A stretch of 64,000 nucleotides of DNA from Pseudomonas sp. IAC-BECa141 (GCF_020544405.1 NZ_CP065410.1:6105501-6169500), one strand, 5' to 3'; positions 45,316 to 54,876 are shown, counted from the stretch's first letter. Made by a program: numbers and translations. Notes: generated from the sequence alone by a model not told the origin.

Positions 45316-45342
45316 AAAACCCCGGCCTCGGCCGGGGTTTTC
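45316..45342 (+). terminator. Rho-independent terminator after Tim44 gene
   Basis: AAAACCCCGGCC and GGCCGGGGTTTT arms with a minimal TC loop are followed by CTATTT. It lies 29 bases after the stop codon. Confidence 0.88.
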
Positions 45343-45424
45343 TATTTCGCGGTTGCATCTGTAGCGAGCTACTGTATAAACCGGCCCATATGAACCGCGC
45401 CATTCAAGCAAGAGGATCCCGGAC

Positions 45425-45832
45425 GTGGAAGAAATCATCGAACAACTGCGCGAAGCCAACGAACCCGTACCGGTTCCCCTGGAGTTGCCTGACGAAGACC
45501 AGTTGGTGGAAATCGAAGAAGAGCTCTTCATCAACATCCCGTTCGTCTTCAAAGAGTTTCTGCTGACCGTCAGCGACGTGGTTTACGGCAGCCTGGAGCC
45601 GGTGACCGTCACTGACCCGCAATCCCATACCTACCTGCCGGACGTAGCCGCCAATGCCTGGGATGCCGGCGTGCCGCGTGACCTGATCCCGATCTGCCAG
45701 GACGGTGACGACTACTACTGCGTCGAAGAAGACGGCACCGTGGTGCTGTGGTCCGGCGAAGAAGAACTGATCACCGAAGAGTCCTGGGAATCGGTCTGGC
45801 ACTGGGCGCGGGACGTCTGGCTGGAAAGCTGA
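45425..45832 (+). CDS. SMI1/KNR4-family protein
   Basis: A 135-residue acidic protein. ELPDEDQLVEIEEELFINIPFVFKEFLLTVSDVVYGSLEPVTV (quoted in part) is the typical SMI1/KNR4 start, with the helix containing IP-x-x-(Y/F)KEFL. The later DLIPICQDGDDYYCVEEDGTVVLW block is the second family motif. Many relatives act as immunity proteins to contact-dependent toxins, but this one stands alone, is widespread in Pseudomonas and probably has a housekeeping role. GAGGATCCCGGACG precedes the start; its C-terminus is rich in Glu/Trp. Confidence 0.88.
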   Translation: MEEIIEQLREANEPVPVPLELPDEDQLVEIEEELFINIPFVFKEFLLTVSDVVYGSLEPVTVTDPQSHTYLPDVAANAWDAGVPRDLIPICQDGDDYYCVEEDGTVVLWSGEEELITEESWESVWHWARDVWLES

Positions 45833-45853
45833 AACGCCCCTCACCCTGGGAGG

Positions 45854-47617
45854 TCAATGCCCCGACGACTCCTTGTGGTTGTCGAGGGTTTCCAGCAAGG
45901 CCACCTGCATCCGCGTGTGCACCCGGATGAACCAGCGCCAGAGCAGCGCCGCCACGGCGGCCGCGACCACGGCGACCAAGACCAGCAACTTGTTGGTCGG
46001 CAAGATACTGGCCGACAAGGCTGCCAGCAGCAGGAAAATCACCAGCAGCGAGATGATCGGGATCACTTCGGCGATTACCCGGCGTACTCGCTGTGTGTGA
46101 CGCCCCGCCATCTCCGGCTTCACGCCCATCTCCGCCAGCAGCATCGACAGCGCCTTGAGCTTGCGATAGGCCGCGATCAGGAACGGCAACGACACCAGCA
46201 ATGCCCCGCCCCAGATCAACGCCTTTTGCCAACTCGGATCGCTGATCCAGTCCTGCATCCAGATCGAGAGGCGCCCGGCAAAGAAAGCGCCGGCAAAGAA
46301 GATCGCGATCACCAGCGCCAGATTGACCCCGACCTGCAGCAGGATTCGCCGGATCATCGAGGCCAGCATCGCGCCCTCACCCTGCGGCTGAATACTGCGC
46401 AGCCATTCGCCATACATCCCGAACACCCGCCCAAGACGCTGCGGCATGGCGGCGGACAGCTTTATCGACAGCGGATCGGCAGCCCGGATCAGGTACGGCG
46501 TCAGCAACGTGGTAATCACCGAAACCGCCACGGCCACCGGATAAAGGAAGTTGCTGGTGACCTGCAGCGTCATCCCCAGCGCCGCGATGATGAAGGAGAA
46601 TTCGCCAATCTGCGAAAGCCCCATCCCGACGCGCAGTGAGGTGCGTCCGTCATTACCGGCGATAAAGGCACCGAGGCCGCAGGACAGCATCTTGCCCAGC
46701 ACCACGGCTACCGTGATGACCGCGATCGGCCACGCATATTGCAGAAGAATCATCGGGTCGAGCATCAGGCCGATGGCGACGAAGAAGATCGCACTGAACA
46801 GGTCGCGAACCGGCTCGATCAGGCGCTCGATTTTCAGCAGTTGCCGCGACTCGGCCATGATTGCGCCGATCAGGAACGCCCCGAGCACCATGCTGTACTC
46901 GAGCTTGACCACCAGCAGGCAGAAGCCGAAACACAGGCCCAGCACGGTGATCAGCAGCATCTCGTTGCTTTCGAACTTCGCCACGTAGGCCAACAGTCGT
47001 GGCACCAACAGGATGCCGACGACCAACGCGACGATCATGAACAGCGAGAGCTTGCCCACTGTGGAAAACACTTCACCGGAACTCACCGTACCGCTGACCG
47101 CAATGCTCGACAGCAAGGCGATGATGCCGATGCCGAGAATGTCCTCGACGATCAGCACGCCGAAGATCAGCTGCGCGAAGCGCTCGTTTTTCATCTTCAG
47201 GTCATTGAGTGCCTTGACGATGATGGTGGTCGAGGAAATCGCCAGGATTGCGCCGAGGAACAGCGAATCCATGGTGTTCCAGTCGAACCAGCGGCCGATT
47301 TCGTAGCCGATCCAGATCATCAGGACAATTTCCAGGAACGCCGCGATGAATGCCGTGGCGCCGACCTTGAACAGCTTGCGCAGGCTGAACTCCAGGCCCA
47401 GGCAGAACATCAGGAAAATCACCCCGAGCTCGGCGAGGGTCTTGATGGTTTCCTCGTCGTGGATCAGGCCGAACGGCGGCGTGTGCGGGCCGATGATGAA
47501 GCCGGCGACGATGTAGCCGAGCACTACTGGCTGCTTGAAGCGGTGAAACAGAACGGTCACCACACCTGCGACCAACATGATCACCGCCAGATCCTGAATA
47601 AAGCTGATGGCATGCAT
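45854..47617 (-). CDS. Monovalent cation:proton antiporter, KefB/YbaL-like (CPA2)
   Basis: A 587-residue inner-membrane protein with about 12 helices of the Na/H exchanger fold plus a C-terminal extra membrane section. Typical segments are VLGYIVAGFIIGPHTPPFGL, AELGVIFLMFCLGLEFSLRKL, FLGAILAISSTTIIVKAL, and the conserved Asp-containing FGVLIVEDILGIGIIALL. Unlike KefB it has no TrkA-N (Rossmann) domain; instead the last 170 residues bear two to three further helices. The start ATG 47617 follows CAAGGAGCCCACACC; the longer open frame up to 48322 runs over the thioesterase gene and is not real. Confidence 0.92.
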   Translation of the reverse strand: MHAISFIQDLAVIMLVAGVVTVLFHRFKQPVVLGYIVAGFIIGPHTPPFGLIHDEETIKTLAELGVIFLMFCLGLEFSLRKLFKVGATAFIAAFLEIVLMIWIGYEIGRWFDWNTMDSLFLGAILAISSTTIIVKALNDLKMKNERFAQLIFGVLIVEDILGIGIIALLSSIAVSGTVSSGEVFSTVGKLSLFMIVALVVGILLVPRLLAYVAKFESNEMLLITVLGLCFGFCLLVVKLEYSMVLGAFLIGAIMAESRQLLKIERLIEPVRDLFSAIFFVAIGLMLDPMILLQYAWPIAVITVAVVLGKMLSCGLGAFIAGNDGRTSLRVGMGLSQIGEFSFIIAALGMTLQVTSNFLYPVAVAVSVITTLLTPYLIRAADPLSIKLSAAMPQRLGRVFGMYGEWLRSIQPQGEGAMLASMIRRILLQVGVNLALVIAIFFAGAFFAGRLSIWMQDWISDPSWQKALIWGGALLVSLPFLIAAYRKLKALSMLLAEMGVKPEMAGRHTQRVRRVIAEVIPIISLLVIFLLLAALSASILPTNKLLVLVAVVAAAVAALLWRWFIRVHTRMQVALLETLDNHKESSGH

Positions 47618-47899
47618 GGTGTGGGCTCCTTGAATGACGAGGCTCACGCAGGCATGGGAAATGTCTGGGCGAGCTGAGTAAAAATCCGCTTTGGGTGTAG
47701 GAATCGCCCTTGGAGAGGCGCTTTTGCAGGGTAACACCGCGACTTCCGGCTGAAAGGCGGTGCAATATATGGAAACAGATCGATTCGGGCGTGACGGCGG
47801 CCAGTTGCCTGGCGTCCCGATAACGGTGCTTTTGAAAAGCGACCAGGCACCCGCAGAGGTGTTTCTTTCAGCAACCCTGCCTTGACCCGTGAGAACGTT

Positions 47900-48382
47900 A
47901 TGGAACCCGGAAACGCCCAGCTGTCGATGACGGTACTGATGACCCCCGACATGGCCAACTTCTCTGGCAATGTCCACGGCGGCACCCTGCTCAAATACCT
48001 CGACGAAGTGGCCTACGCCTGCGCCAGCCGCTATGCCGGCCGCTACGTGGTGACCCTGTCGGTGGATCAGGTGATTTTCCGCGAGCCGATCCACGTCGGC
48101 GAACTGGTGACCTTCCTGGCGTCGGTGAACTACACCGGCAATACCTCGATGGAAGTCGGCATCAAAGTGGTGACCGAAAACATCCGCGAGCGCTCGGTGC
48201 GCCACACCAACAGCTGCTTCTTCACCATGGTTGCGGTGGACGATCAGCGCAAACCCGCCGCCGTACCGCCGCTGCAACCTCAGAACAGCGAAGACAAACG
48301 TCGCTACATGCAGGCGCAGCAACGCCGGCAGATCCGTCAGGAGCTGGAAAAGCGCTATCAGGAAATCAAGGGCGACGCCTGA
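47900..48382 (+). CDS. Acyl-CoA thioesterase, YciA/BACH-like
   Basis: A 160-residue hotdog-fold thioesterase. PDMANFSGNVHGGTLLKYLDEVAYACAS includes the N-x-H-G-G-x-x-(M/L)-x-x-x-D active-site helix (NVHGGTLLKYLDE) with the catalytic Asp/Asn; the strand VVTLSVDQVIFREPI follows. The C-terminal 35 residues are a charged helix (QAQQRRQIRQELEKRYQEI). I start it at ATG 47900 (GTGAGAACGTT); the frame extends to a TTG at 47882. It is divergent from the antiporter gene. Confidence 0.92.
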   Translation: MEPGNAQLSMTVLMTPDMANFSGNVHGGTLLKYLDEVAYACASRYAGRYVVTLSVDQVIFREPIHVGELVTFLASVNYTGNTSMEVGIKVVTENIRERSVRHTNSCFFTMVAVDDQRKPAAVPPLQPQNSEDKRRYMQAQQRRQIRQELEKRYQEIKGDA

Positions 48383-48425
48383 TTGAAAGCGCGCTCGCGG
48401 ACCCCGTCCGCGAGCGCGGCAATGA

Positions 48426-49298
48426 TCAGAGACTGATCGGCGTAGCCTCGAATTTCACCCGAGGATGCGCAATCCGGTCCTGCGCCCGCACCAATTGCAA
48501 CTCGTAACTGGCGCAAGCCTGAGTTTCCAGAAGCACCTCATGCACCGCCGCTGCGGTGAATTCGAACGCCGCCACCAGACTGTCGCCGAGCAGCACGCGC
48601 GCCAGGAACAGGCCGGACGTGAGATCGCCCACTCCCACCGGCTGACGCGGAAACGCCAGCAGCGGACGCCGCAGATGCCAGCTGCCCTCGGCCGTCACCA
48701 GCAGCATCTCAAAGCCATCCGCCGGCTTGCCTGGATAATCCAGATGTTTGACCAGCACCGCTTTCGGCCCACGTGCCAGCAGCGCCCGCGCCATCGCCAG
48801 GCAATCGAACAGCGACTGCGGCTTGCGCCCGGCGAAGCTGTCCAGCTCCAACTGGTTCGGACACATGAAATCCGCAACGGCGGCGGCCTCTTCCAGCAAA
48901 AACTCACTGACTTCGGCGGGAACGCTGCAACCCTTTTCCGGATGCCCCATCACCGGGTCGCACAGGTAAAGGGCTTTCGGGTTAACCGCTTTGATCCGCT
49001 CGATGCCACTGAGAATCGCCCGGCCCTGCGCCGCACTGCCGAGATAGCCGGACAGCACCGCGTCGCAATTACCCAACTCACCGATGGCGGCGATGCCTTC
49101 GACCAGCTCGGGGATCCGCTGCGGCACGAGCACTTCTCCGGCCCACTGGCCGTACTGGGTGTGGTTGGAGAACTGCACGGTATTGAGCGGCCAGACATTC
49201 ACCCCGACCCGCTGCATCGGAAAAACCGCAGCGCTATTGCCGGCGTGGCCGAACACCACATGGGACTGGATGGCGAGCAGATGAGGCGTACGTTTCAT
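48426..49298 (-). CDS. pdxY: Pyridoxal kinase PdxY
   Basis: A 290-residue ribokinase-fold vitamin B6 salvage kinase that phosphorylates pyridoxal. Motifs seen are [23 protein letters not shown] at the N-terminus (substrate lid; quoted in part), [27 protein letters not shown], and the anion-hole segment [17 protein letters not shown] with the catalytic Asp. The start ATG 49298 follows GGAAAAACC; the upstream frame to 49694 overlaps the divergent DUF3301 gene and is spurious. Confidence 0.95.
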   Translation of the reverse strand: MKRTPHLLAIQSHVVFGHAGNSAAVFPMQRVGVNVWPLNTVQFSNHTQYGQWAGEVLVPQRIPELVEGIAAIGELGNCDAVLSGYLGSAAQGRAILSGIERIKAVNPKALYLCDPVMGHPEKGCSVPAEVSEFLLEEAAAVADFMCPNQLELDSFAGRKPQSLFDCLAMARALLARGPKAVLVKHLDYPGKPADGFEMLLVTAEGSWHLRRPLLAFPRQPVGVGDLTSGLFLARVLLGDSLVAAFEFTAAAVHEVLLETQACASYELQLVRAQDRIAHPRVKFEATPISL

Positions 49299-49415
49299 TC
49301 GGGTTTTTCCGTAAAACGATTGAAATTCAAGCCGCGCAGTATGCGACGAAACGCAGCCTGTACGACAGACCGGCGACGCAGTTAAGCTGACGCCATCATT
49401 TGGAGTTTCGTGTTG

Positions 49416-49829
49416 ATGCTCACCCTGGAAAACATTTTCGTGCTGATGCTGTTCGCCGTCGCCGGTGCGTGGCTTTGGCACAACCACGGCTTGCGCGAGC
49501 GGGCGCTGGAGCGGGTCAAACAGCATTGCGTGAATGTCGGCGTCGAGTTGCTCGACGGTAACGTGGCGCTGAAGAAGATCGGCCTGATCAAGGACGCCAG
49601 TGGCCGGCGACGCCTGGCCCGGGTCTACAATTTCGAATTTACCGTGACCGGCGAAACCCGGCACAACGGCACCATCACCCAGTTCGGAGCACACAGCGCC
49701 CAGATCGAGCTGGCGCCCTACCCGGCGCCGTTCGATGACTCACCGCCCGTGGTGGAAGTGACCAAGCCGCGTGGTGAAGTGATCGAGCTGAGCCAATGGC
49801 GTCAGGAACACACCAAGTGGAAGCCTTGA
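49416..49829 (+). CDS. DUF3301 membrane-anchored protein
   Basis: A 137-residue protein with one N-terminal helix ([22 protein letters not shown]), followed by a cytoplasmic domain with [26 protein letters not shown] and the [15 protein letters not shown] block, both typical of DUF3301. The function is unknown. GGAG at 49402-49405 is better spaced for ATG 49416 than for the GTG at 49410. It is divergent from pdxY. Confidence 0.85.
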   Translation: MLTLENIFVLMLFAVAGAWLWHNHGLRERALERVKQHCVNVGVELLDGNVALKKIGLIKDASGRRRLARVYNFEFTVTGETRHNGTITQFGAHSAQIELAPYPAPFDDSPPVVEVTKPRGEVIELSQWRQEHTKWKP

Positions 49830-49830
49830 A

Positions 49831-50801
49831 TCAGCTCGTCTGAAGCCGGCACTGAGCCAGCGCAGCCTGTAATTCACCGACAGCTTGTGGCTCGTCGAAA
49901 ATCAGCTCGATCCGGGAGTCCTTGCGCCATTCACTGGGCAGCCAGCTGAGCTCGGCATTGTCCAGCACATTGGCTGACTGCCAGCCGTCCGGGCTGTGAA
50001 TCACCAGTTTGGCCCGGCGCCAGTTCAGACTTTTCAGCCATTGGGTAATCCCCGATACATCGAATACCTGGCTCGGATGCCAGCGCCAACCGATACTCCA
50101 GCCACCTTCCTGCCCCTGACTCAGACAGATCGGCAACGCCGGATCGCTCCAGATGGCCGGCATCTGCGCCAGCCCTTGGGGCACGATCAACTTATCCACA
50201 CCTGCTTGCGCCTGTACCGCCAGACCCGGCAATTCGCTGAGCGGCAACATTGCCTGCTGCGTCCAGATCAGTCGGGCAGGCGGCAACTGTCGGCTGATTC
50301 GCTCGCGCGTGGTCTCGTCGAGGTTTTCCGCTTTGTTCAACAGCAGCAGGCCTGCACTGGCCAAAGCCTCTTGCTGCGCGTCCGGCAACGGTTTGCCTGC
50401 GGCGAGAGCCTTGGCGTCCAGTACCAGCACGCAAGGCTGTACGGCGAGTACGCCTTGCCACGGCGCCTCGTTCAGCTGGTTCAGCAACTGCGCCGGATGC
50501 CCGAGCCCCGAGGGCTCGATGAACAACCGATCCGGCCGCGCCTTGCGCAACAAACGCCCCAGACCAATCTGGAACGGCGCCCCGTTCACGCAACACAAAC
50601 AGCCCCGGCCACTTCACCCAGTGCGATACCATCGGCGTCGCGGGTCAACAGCGCAGCGTCGAGCCCGATCTGGCCGAACTCATTGATCAGCACCGCCCAG
50701 CGCTCGCCCGCCGGTCGCTGAGCCATGAGCTGGCGGATCAGGCTGGTCTTGCCCGCGCCCAAGGGGCCGGCGATGACATGGGTGGGAATGTTCTGCAACA
50801 T
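49831..50801 (-). pseudogene. COG0523 (CobW-family) GTPase, frameshifted
   Basis: This would encode a roughly 320-residue P-loop metallochaperone GTPase. From ATG 50801 the frame reads MLQNIPTHVIAGPLGAGKTSLIRQ (Walker A) and VLINEFGQIGLD, but stops at 50586 after GEVAGAVCVA. The other frame continues with CCVNGAPFQIGLGRLLRKARP, LFIEPSGLGHPAQ and the CobW C-terminal domain down to 49831. One missing base in the C-run at 50603-50606 (G-run on the coding strand) would restore GEVAGGCLCCVNG, the CxCC metal motif of the family. So it is either a sequencing error in a homopolymer or a genuine loss of this GTPase. It flanks the zinc island. Confidence 0.82.
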
Positions 50802-50826
50802 GATCAAGGTTTTCTGGAGGTCGAAG

Positions 50827-51183
50827 ATGCGGTGGATGGGGTGGTCGTTGCTGTTGATGCTGATGTCCGGCGAGGCTTTGGCACAGGCCTGCGTGGTGCA
50901 CAGCCAGGCGGAGCGGCTTGACGTGAAAGTCTGCCAGCAAAATCGCAACATCCCGGAAAAACTCTTCAACGACGGCTTCTGCCAGCCGACCCTGGCCGGG
51001 CAGAAAGTCGAAGTTCAATACGTCGACCATTGCCCCGCCGGCGCATTCGGCGTGTGCAGCAACGCGCAAGTCGCCAATATGCCTTATCGCCAGGATATCC
51101 ACTATTACGGCGTTGCCACCGATGCGGCGTATTTGCAGCCCTATTGCGAGGCTCAGAGCCAAGGGGAATGGCTCAAGCCCTGA
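50827..51183 (+). CDS. Small exported Cys-containing protein
   Basis: A 118-residue protein with a signal peptide (MRWMGWSLLLMLMSGEALAQA) and six cysteines in the mature part (ACVVHS, VKVCQQ, DGFCQP, DHCPAG, GVCSNA, PYCEAQ), presumably three disulfides. I do not recognise the family with certainty. TGGAGG ideally precedes the ATG at 50827. Its start lies only 25 bp from the divergent start of the GTPase, so any promoter must lie inside the other gene. A role in zinc stress is inferred only from location. Confidence 0.75.
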   Translation: MRWMGWSLLLMLMSGEALAQACVVHSQAERLDVKVCQQNRNIPEKLFNDGFCQPTLAGQKVEVQYVDHCPAGAFGVCSNAQVANMPYRQDIHYYGVATDAAYLQPYCEAQSQGEWLKP

Positions 51184-51187
51184 GGTG

Positions 51188-51838
51188 CTAGCCGAGCCAG
51201 TCGAGGGTCAGCATCAGCCGCCGCTCACCCGGCGCCGGCTGCGGCGAGCGATGGATCAGCCCGAAACCTTCGTTGCCGTGCCATTTTTCGCCTTTGAGCA
51301 ATGCCACCTCGCCCCGATTCATTTGCTGAATCCGTGACGTTTCCTGCGGCTCGGCTTGCGGTTGGCCAAGTTGCCGACGGTCCATCTGCCCTTCCCTTAG
51401 CCATTCGCTGCCGACACCTGCATACGTCGTAATCAATCGCACCGGCACATGATCGACGTGAAAACGCGGACACATGGCCTTGTCCAATACCCGCAGACGC
51501 AAACCGATCCGCCGTGCACCCAACAGGCAGGCGAAGGCACTGATCAACCATTTCAGGTCGGCGATAAACCCTTCGTAACCCTGCAGATCACGAAAACCGC
51601 TGGCCAGTCCCGTGAGATCCGGCTCTGCGTCATCGTCCGGCAATTCCAGGCACAGCGCCTCTGCGTAAGGTTCGTTCAGAGAAAGTAACAGGTCCGCAAA
51701 TTCGGAAATATGCAGCGGAAGCTGGCGTTGCCAGACCGCGAGGTTGGTCTCGTCGTCAAGAATGTCCGCCAGCGTCTGCGGGGTCTGGCCGAACGATTGA
51801 TGACGCGTGCAGCCGGGCAGCGGTTTCAGGGCGAGCAT
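51188..51838 (-). CDS. DUF1826 protein
   Basis: A 216-residue cytoplasmic protein. It includes AVWQRQLPLHISEFADLLL, LKWLISAFACLLGARRIGLRLRVLDKAMCPRFHVDHVPVRLITTY (quoted in part: note CPRFHVDH, a plausible metal-binding site) and a C-terminal GEVALLKGEKWHGNEGFGLIHRSP resembling 2-oxoglutarate-oxygenase-like folds. DUF1826 genes typically follow the ZigA-type GTPase in Zur regulons, as here: its ATG overlaps the zigA stop (TGATG). The function is unknown; a client of the GTPase is plausible. Confidence 0.87.
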   Translation of the reverse strand: MLALKPLPGCTRHQSFGQTPQTLADILDDETNLAVWQRQLPLHISEFADLLLSLNEPYAEALCLELPDDDAEPDLTGLASGFRDLQGYEGFIADLKWLISAFACLLGARRIGLRLRVLDKAMCPRFHVDHVPVRLITTYAGVGSEWLREGQMDRRQLGQPQAEPQETSRIQQMNRGEVALLKGEKWHGNEGFGLIHRSPQPAPGERRLMLTLDWLG

Positions 51839-53043
51839 CAGGCCACCTCGTCGTGCCAGGAGCCAAAGGGATCGTGCAGTTGTCGCCAGCCTTGAGTACC
51901 GAGCGCCATTTCGGCATCGGTCAGCAGGCAATCATCCAGTTCCGACGACAGCTGTGCGAAATCGATGTTCTGCCCGATAAACACCAGCTCCTGGCGACAA
52001 TCGCCTACGCTGGCGATCCAGTTTTCCATGATTGCAGCTGTACTTTCCTGATCCTGCGGCCACTGTTCTTTCGGCACAAAGCGCCACCAGCGCCCGGCGA
52101 AACCGTGGCGCATCAGGCCTCCGGCCTGGGACCAGCTGCCAGCGTCGGTGGGTTTGCTGGCCAGCCAGAAGAAGCCTTTGGAGCGCAGCAGTTTGCCGTT
52201 TACCCAAGGGCGATCGATGAAGTCAAAAAAGCGCTGTGGATGAAAGGGCCGACGCGCCCGATAGGCTGTGGATGCGATGCCGTACTCCTCGGTTTCCGGC
52301 ACATGGTTCCCACGCAGTTCCTGCAACCAGCCTGGGGCCTGGGCAGCTTTTTCGAAGTCGAAACGACCGGTGTTGAGAATTTTCTCCAGCGGTACTTCAC
52401 CCATGACCATCGGGATGATCTCGGCCTGAGCGTTGAGACGTCTGAGAATGGCCATCAGCTCCTCCCGCTCGCGACTGCTGATCAGGTCGATCTTGCTGAT
52501 CAACAGAACGTCGGCGAACTCGATCTGTTCGATCAGCAGATCGGTGATCGAACGCTCATCCTCTTCACCGAGAAATTCGCCACGGGAAGCGAGATTTTCA
52601 GCAGCCTGGTAGTCCGGCAGGAAATTCATGCCGTCGACTACAGTGACCATAGTGTCGAGGCGAGCGATGTCGGCAAGGCTTTGCCCCTGCTCATCGCGGA
52701 AGGTGAACGTCTCGGCCACTGGCAATGGCTCGGAGATTCCAGTGGATTCGATCAGCAGGTAATCGAAACGGCCTTCACGAGCCAGCTGGCTGACCTCTTC
52801 AAGCAGGTCTTCGCGTAACGTACAGCAGATACAGCCGTTGCTCATTTCCACGAGCTTCTCTTCGGCACGATTCAGGCTGACATCACGCTGGACTTCGCTG
52901 CCATCGATATTGATCTCGCTCATATCGTTGACAATAACGGCAACGCGCAGATCGTCTCTGTTACGTAGTACGTAATTCAAAAGTGTACTTTTTCCGGCGC
53001 CGAGAAAGCCGGACAAAACGGTCACGGGAAGTCGGGAAGACAT
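51838..53043 (-). CDS. zigA: Zinc-responsive COG0523 GTPase (metallochaperone)
   Basis: A 401-residue GTPase of the CobW/ZigA group that delivers zinc to client enzymes under starvation. Walker A is [10 protein letters not shown] (residues 11-20), the metal motif NGCICCT has Cys71, Cys73 and Cys74, and [12 protein letters not shown] and LISKIDLI (NKxD equivalent) complete the G domain. The CobW C-terminal domain spans 285-395. A Zur-type palindrome lies about 130 bp upstream. It is followed by the coupled DUF1826 gene. This is the intact counterpart of the broken GTPase at 49831. Confidence 0.93.
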   Translation of the reverse strand: MSSRLPVTVLSGFLGAGKSTLLNYVLRNRDDLRVAVIVNDMSEINIDGSEVQRDVSLNRAEEKLVEMSNGCICCTLREDLLEEVSQLAREGRFDYLLIESTGISEPLPVAETFTFRDEQGQSLADIARLDTMVTVVDGMNFLPDYQAAENLASRGEFLGEEDERSITDLLIEQIEFADVLLISKIDLISSREREELMAILRRLNAQAEIIPMVMGEVPLEKILNTGRFDFEKAAQAPGWLQELRGNHVPETEEYGIASTAYRARRPFHPQRFFDFIDRPWVNGKLLRSKGFFWLASKPTDAGSWSQAGGLMRHGFAGRWWRFVPKEQWPQDQESTAAIMENWIASVGDCRQELVFIGQNIDFAQLSSELDDCLLTDAEMALGTQGWRQLHDPFGSWHDEVA

Positions 53044-53173
53044 TGGATAAACCTCATCAGACGTTCGCTAAACAGCGCTGGAAGCTCTCGGGGCTAGCGT
53101 TCTTGGGCTTCGATAAGATCACCTGGGAAGCGGACGCTTGAAAAAGAAGCCACGAAAAGCCTTGTCTGAATAA

Positions 53174-53188
53174 TGTTATAGTATAACA
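53174..53188. promoter_or_regulatory. Zur box (TGTTATA-G-TATAACA)
   Basis: A perfect 7+1+7 palindrome, identical to the core of the gammaproteobacterial Zur operator. It lies in the 223-bp divergent region between zigA and the small exported protein gene. TATAGT inside it may be a -10 for the rightward gene, so Zur-Zn binding would block transcription. Confidence 0.88.
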
Positions 53189-53266
53189 ACAAATTCAATC
53201 TACTCTCTTCTTGCCCAAAGTGACAAAGGGCCGGAAGCTGCAATCAGTTTGTCGCCGAGTGACGTC

Positions 53267-53641
53267 ATGGAAACCGTGCTGAAGTACTCGCTTATCTGCC
53301 TGGCAATGCTGACGCTGAGTGCCGAAGCACAAGTGCCGGGGCTCGCCAACTGCACACGCAGCGCAAACCTGTTGGCTTGCATTGATGCCAACGGCAACGC
53401 CTATAGCGTCAACACCGTCGGCAGCACAATTTACGTGCGCGGATTCGAGAAAGCGGGCAACCGCTACTGGGCACAAACCAATAGCCGTTATGGGCAACTC
53501 ACGTTCTTCACCGGCATCGCTTCTGATGGAGAAGCCTGGGTTGGCTACAACCGGCGCGTAGGCTGGACGACGATCAATCGGTTCTCCAGCTCCGGCGGCA
53601 GCAGTGCGAAGTTCACCTGCAGCCGGATCATCGGGTGTTAA
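53267..53641 (+). CDS. Small exported protein of unknown function in the zinc island
   Basis: A 124-residue protein with a signal peptide (VLKYSLICLAMLTLSAEAQ). The mature part has four cysteines (ANCTRS, LLACID, FTCSRIIGC). A Gly/Ser/Tyr-rich middle (GNRYWAQTNSRYGQLTFF, WVGYNRRVGWTTINRF) suggests a small beta protein. I do not recognise it. The start at ATG 53267 has a weak ribosome-binding site; a TTG at 53249 is in frame. The Zur box sits about 80 bp upstream, and its stop codon overlaps that of the convergent amidase gene by four bases. It takes the place where other pseudomonads carry dksA2. Confidence 0.72.
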   Translation: METVLKYSLICLAMLTLSAEAQVPGLANCTRSANLLACIDANGNAYSVNTVGSTIYVRGFEKAGNRYWAQTNSRYGQLTFFTGIASDGEAWVGYNRRVGWTTINRFSSSGGSSAKFTCSRIIGC

Positions 53642-54837
53642 ACCCGTGATCCTTTCTGCTCTTGTTGCCAGGCCATGTAGCTGTCGATGGGTGGATTTTT
53701 CTGGAAATAGCGCTGCAAGCCGTCAAACAAACCATCAGCCACGGCCTGTTGATGACGCGCCGTCACCAGGCGCTGACTGTCCCGCGCGTTGGAAATGAAC
53801 CCGGTTTCCACAAGAATTGACGGCACGTCCGGTGATTTCAGAACAGCAAATCCAGCCTGTTCCACGCGCTTTTGGTGCAGCGTGGTGATGCCGGCCAGAC
53901 TGCTCAGCACTGTGCTTCCGAGTTGCAAACTGGCAGCGAGGGTCGCGTTCATCGACATGTCGAGAATCACGCCAGCAAGCATCGGATCCTTGTCCTTGAG
54001 ATTGAGCAGGCTGGTTGCACCGAGCAGATCCACGCCGTTCTCACGCTGCGCCATGAACCGTGCGGTGGCGGACGTAGCACCGCCTTCGGACAAGCAATAC
54101 ACCGACGCCCCGGAAGCCGTCAGACGTGGCGCAGCATCGGCGTGTACCGAAATGAACATGTCGGCCTTGTGCTGACGGGCTATCTCTACACGTTTGCGCA
54201 ACGGGACAAAGAAATCGTCGTTACGGACCAGCTTCACATCAAAGCCTTTCTCTCGCTTGAGTCTTCGTGCGAGCAGTCGCGCAATGGACAGAACTACATC
54301 CTTTTCCCGCTCGCCTTTGGTGCCGATTGCACCTGGATCTTTCCCGCCATGACCCGGGTCGACTACCACCATGATGTCGCGCTTGGGATGGGATTTTTCT
54401 TGTGGTGTTTCACGTGGAACGCTTGCCGGAAGCTCTGCCGGAGCTCCCATCAAGTCCAAAACCAAGCGGTGACCTTGTCCATCCTGAGGCGCCAGCAAGA
54501 AAGAATTAAGCTGAACCGGACTGCTTAAATCCAGCACGATCCGGGCGTTTCCTTGGCCAAAATGGCCGGAGCGAATCGAGCGAATCGGGGTGCCGGATAA
54601 CGCTAATTGGCTGAAATCGCCGTCCAGGCTCGCCCCGCTCAAATCGATAATCAACCGCTCAGGCGTACTCAAAGTGAATGTCTTGTAGCTCACAGGCCCG
54701 CTTAGATCGAATACCAGCCGAAGCTTTTCATCCGAACGCCAAAGCCGAGCATTCCGTATCTGCGCGGCGGGCACTGAAAAAGGCAAAACAAAGGCCGCGC
54801 TGGCCAGCATCAAGTTGAGCAAGTGGCGTCTGTGCAT
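53638..54837 (-). CDS. amiA: N-acetylmuramoyl-L-alanine amidase (AMIN + Amidase_3)
   Basis: A 399-residue periplasmic amidase cutting peptidoglycan stems at septa. After a signal peptide (LLNLMLASAAFVLPFSVPAAQ) there is an AMIN domain (about residues 27-130: LVFDLSGPVSYKTF, LIIDLSGASLDG). The zinc amidase (about 155-390) follows with VVVDPGHGGKDPGA (His163), EREKDVVL (Glu178) and ISVHADAAP (His). All zinc ligands are retained, so it is not zinc-free. A paralogous amidase under Zur control probably replaces or boosts activity when zinc is short. The start at 54837 faces folE2 across a Zur box. Confidence 0.93.
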   Translation of the reverse strand: MHRRHLLNLMLASAAFVLPFSVPAAQIRNARLWRSDEKLRLVFDLSGPVSYKTFTLSTPERLIIDLSGASLDGDFSQLALSGTPIRSIRSGHFGQGNARIVLDLSSPVQLNSFLLAPQDGQGHRLVLDLMGAPAELPASVPRETPQEKSHPKRDIMVVVDPGHGGKDPGAIGTKGEREKDVVLSIARLLARRLKREKGFDVKLVRNDDFFVPLRKRVEIARQHKADMFISVHADAAPRLTASGASVYCLSEGGATSATARFMAQRENGVDLLGATSLLNLKDKDPMLAGVILDMSMNATLAASLQLGSTVLSSLAGITTLHQKRVEQAGFAVLKSPDVPSILVETGFISNARDSQRLVTARHQQAVADGLFDGLQRYFQKNPPIDSYMAWQQEQKGSRV

Positions 54838-54876
54838 ATGAAAGCCTGTTCATGAAAAAGGCATCGTGGTTTGAAT

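Noticed and set aside
47618..48322. N-terminal extension of the antiporter frame
   Set aside because: It runs antisense across the thioesterase gene and lacks membrane helices; the ATG at 47617 with GGAG is the proper start.
50788..50801. Zur-like palindrome ATGTTCTGCAACAT at the GTPase start
   Set aside because: Arms resemble a Zur half-site but the spacing is 3 bp too short and the bases are fixed by the coding sequence MLQN.
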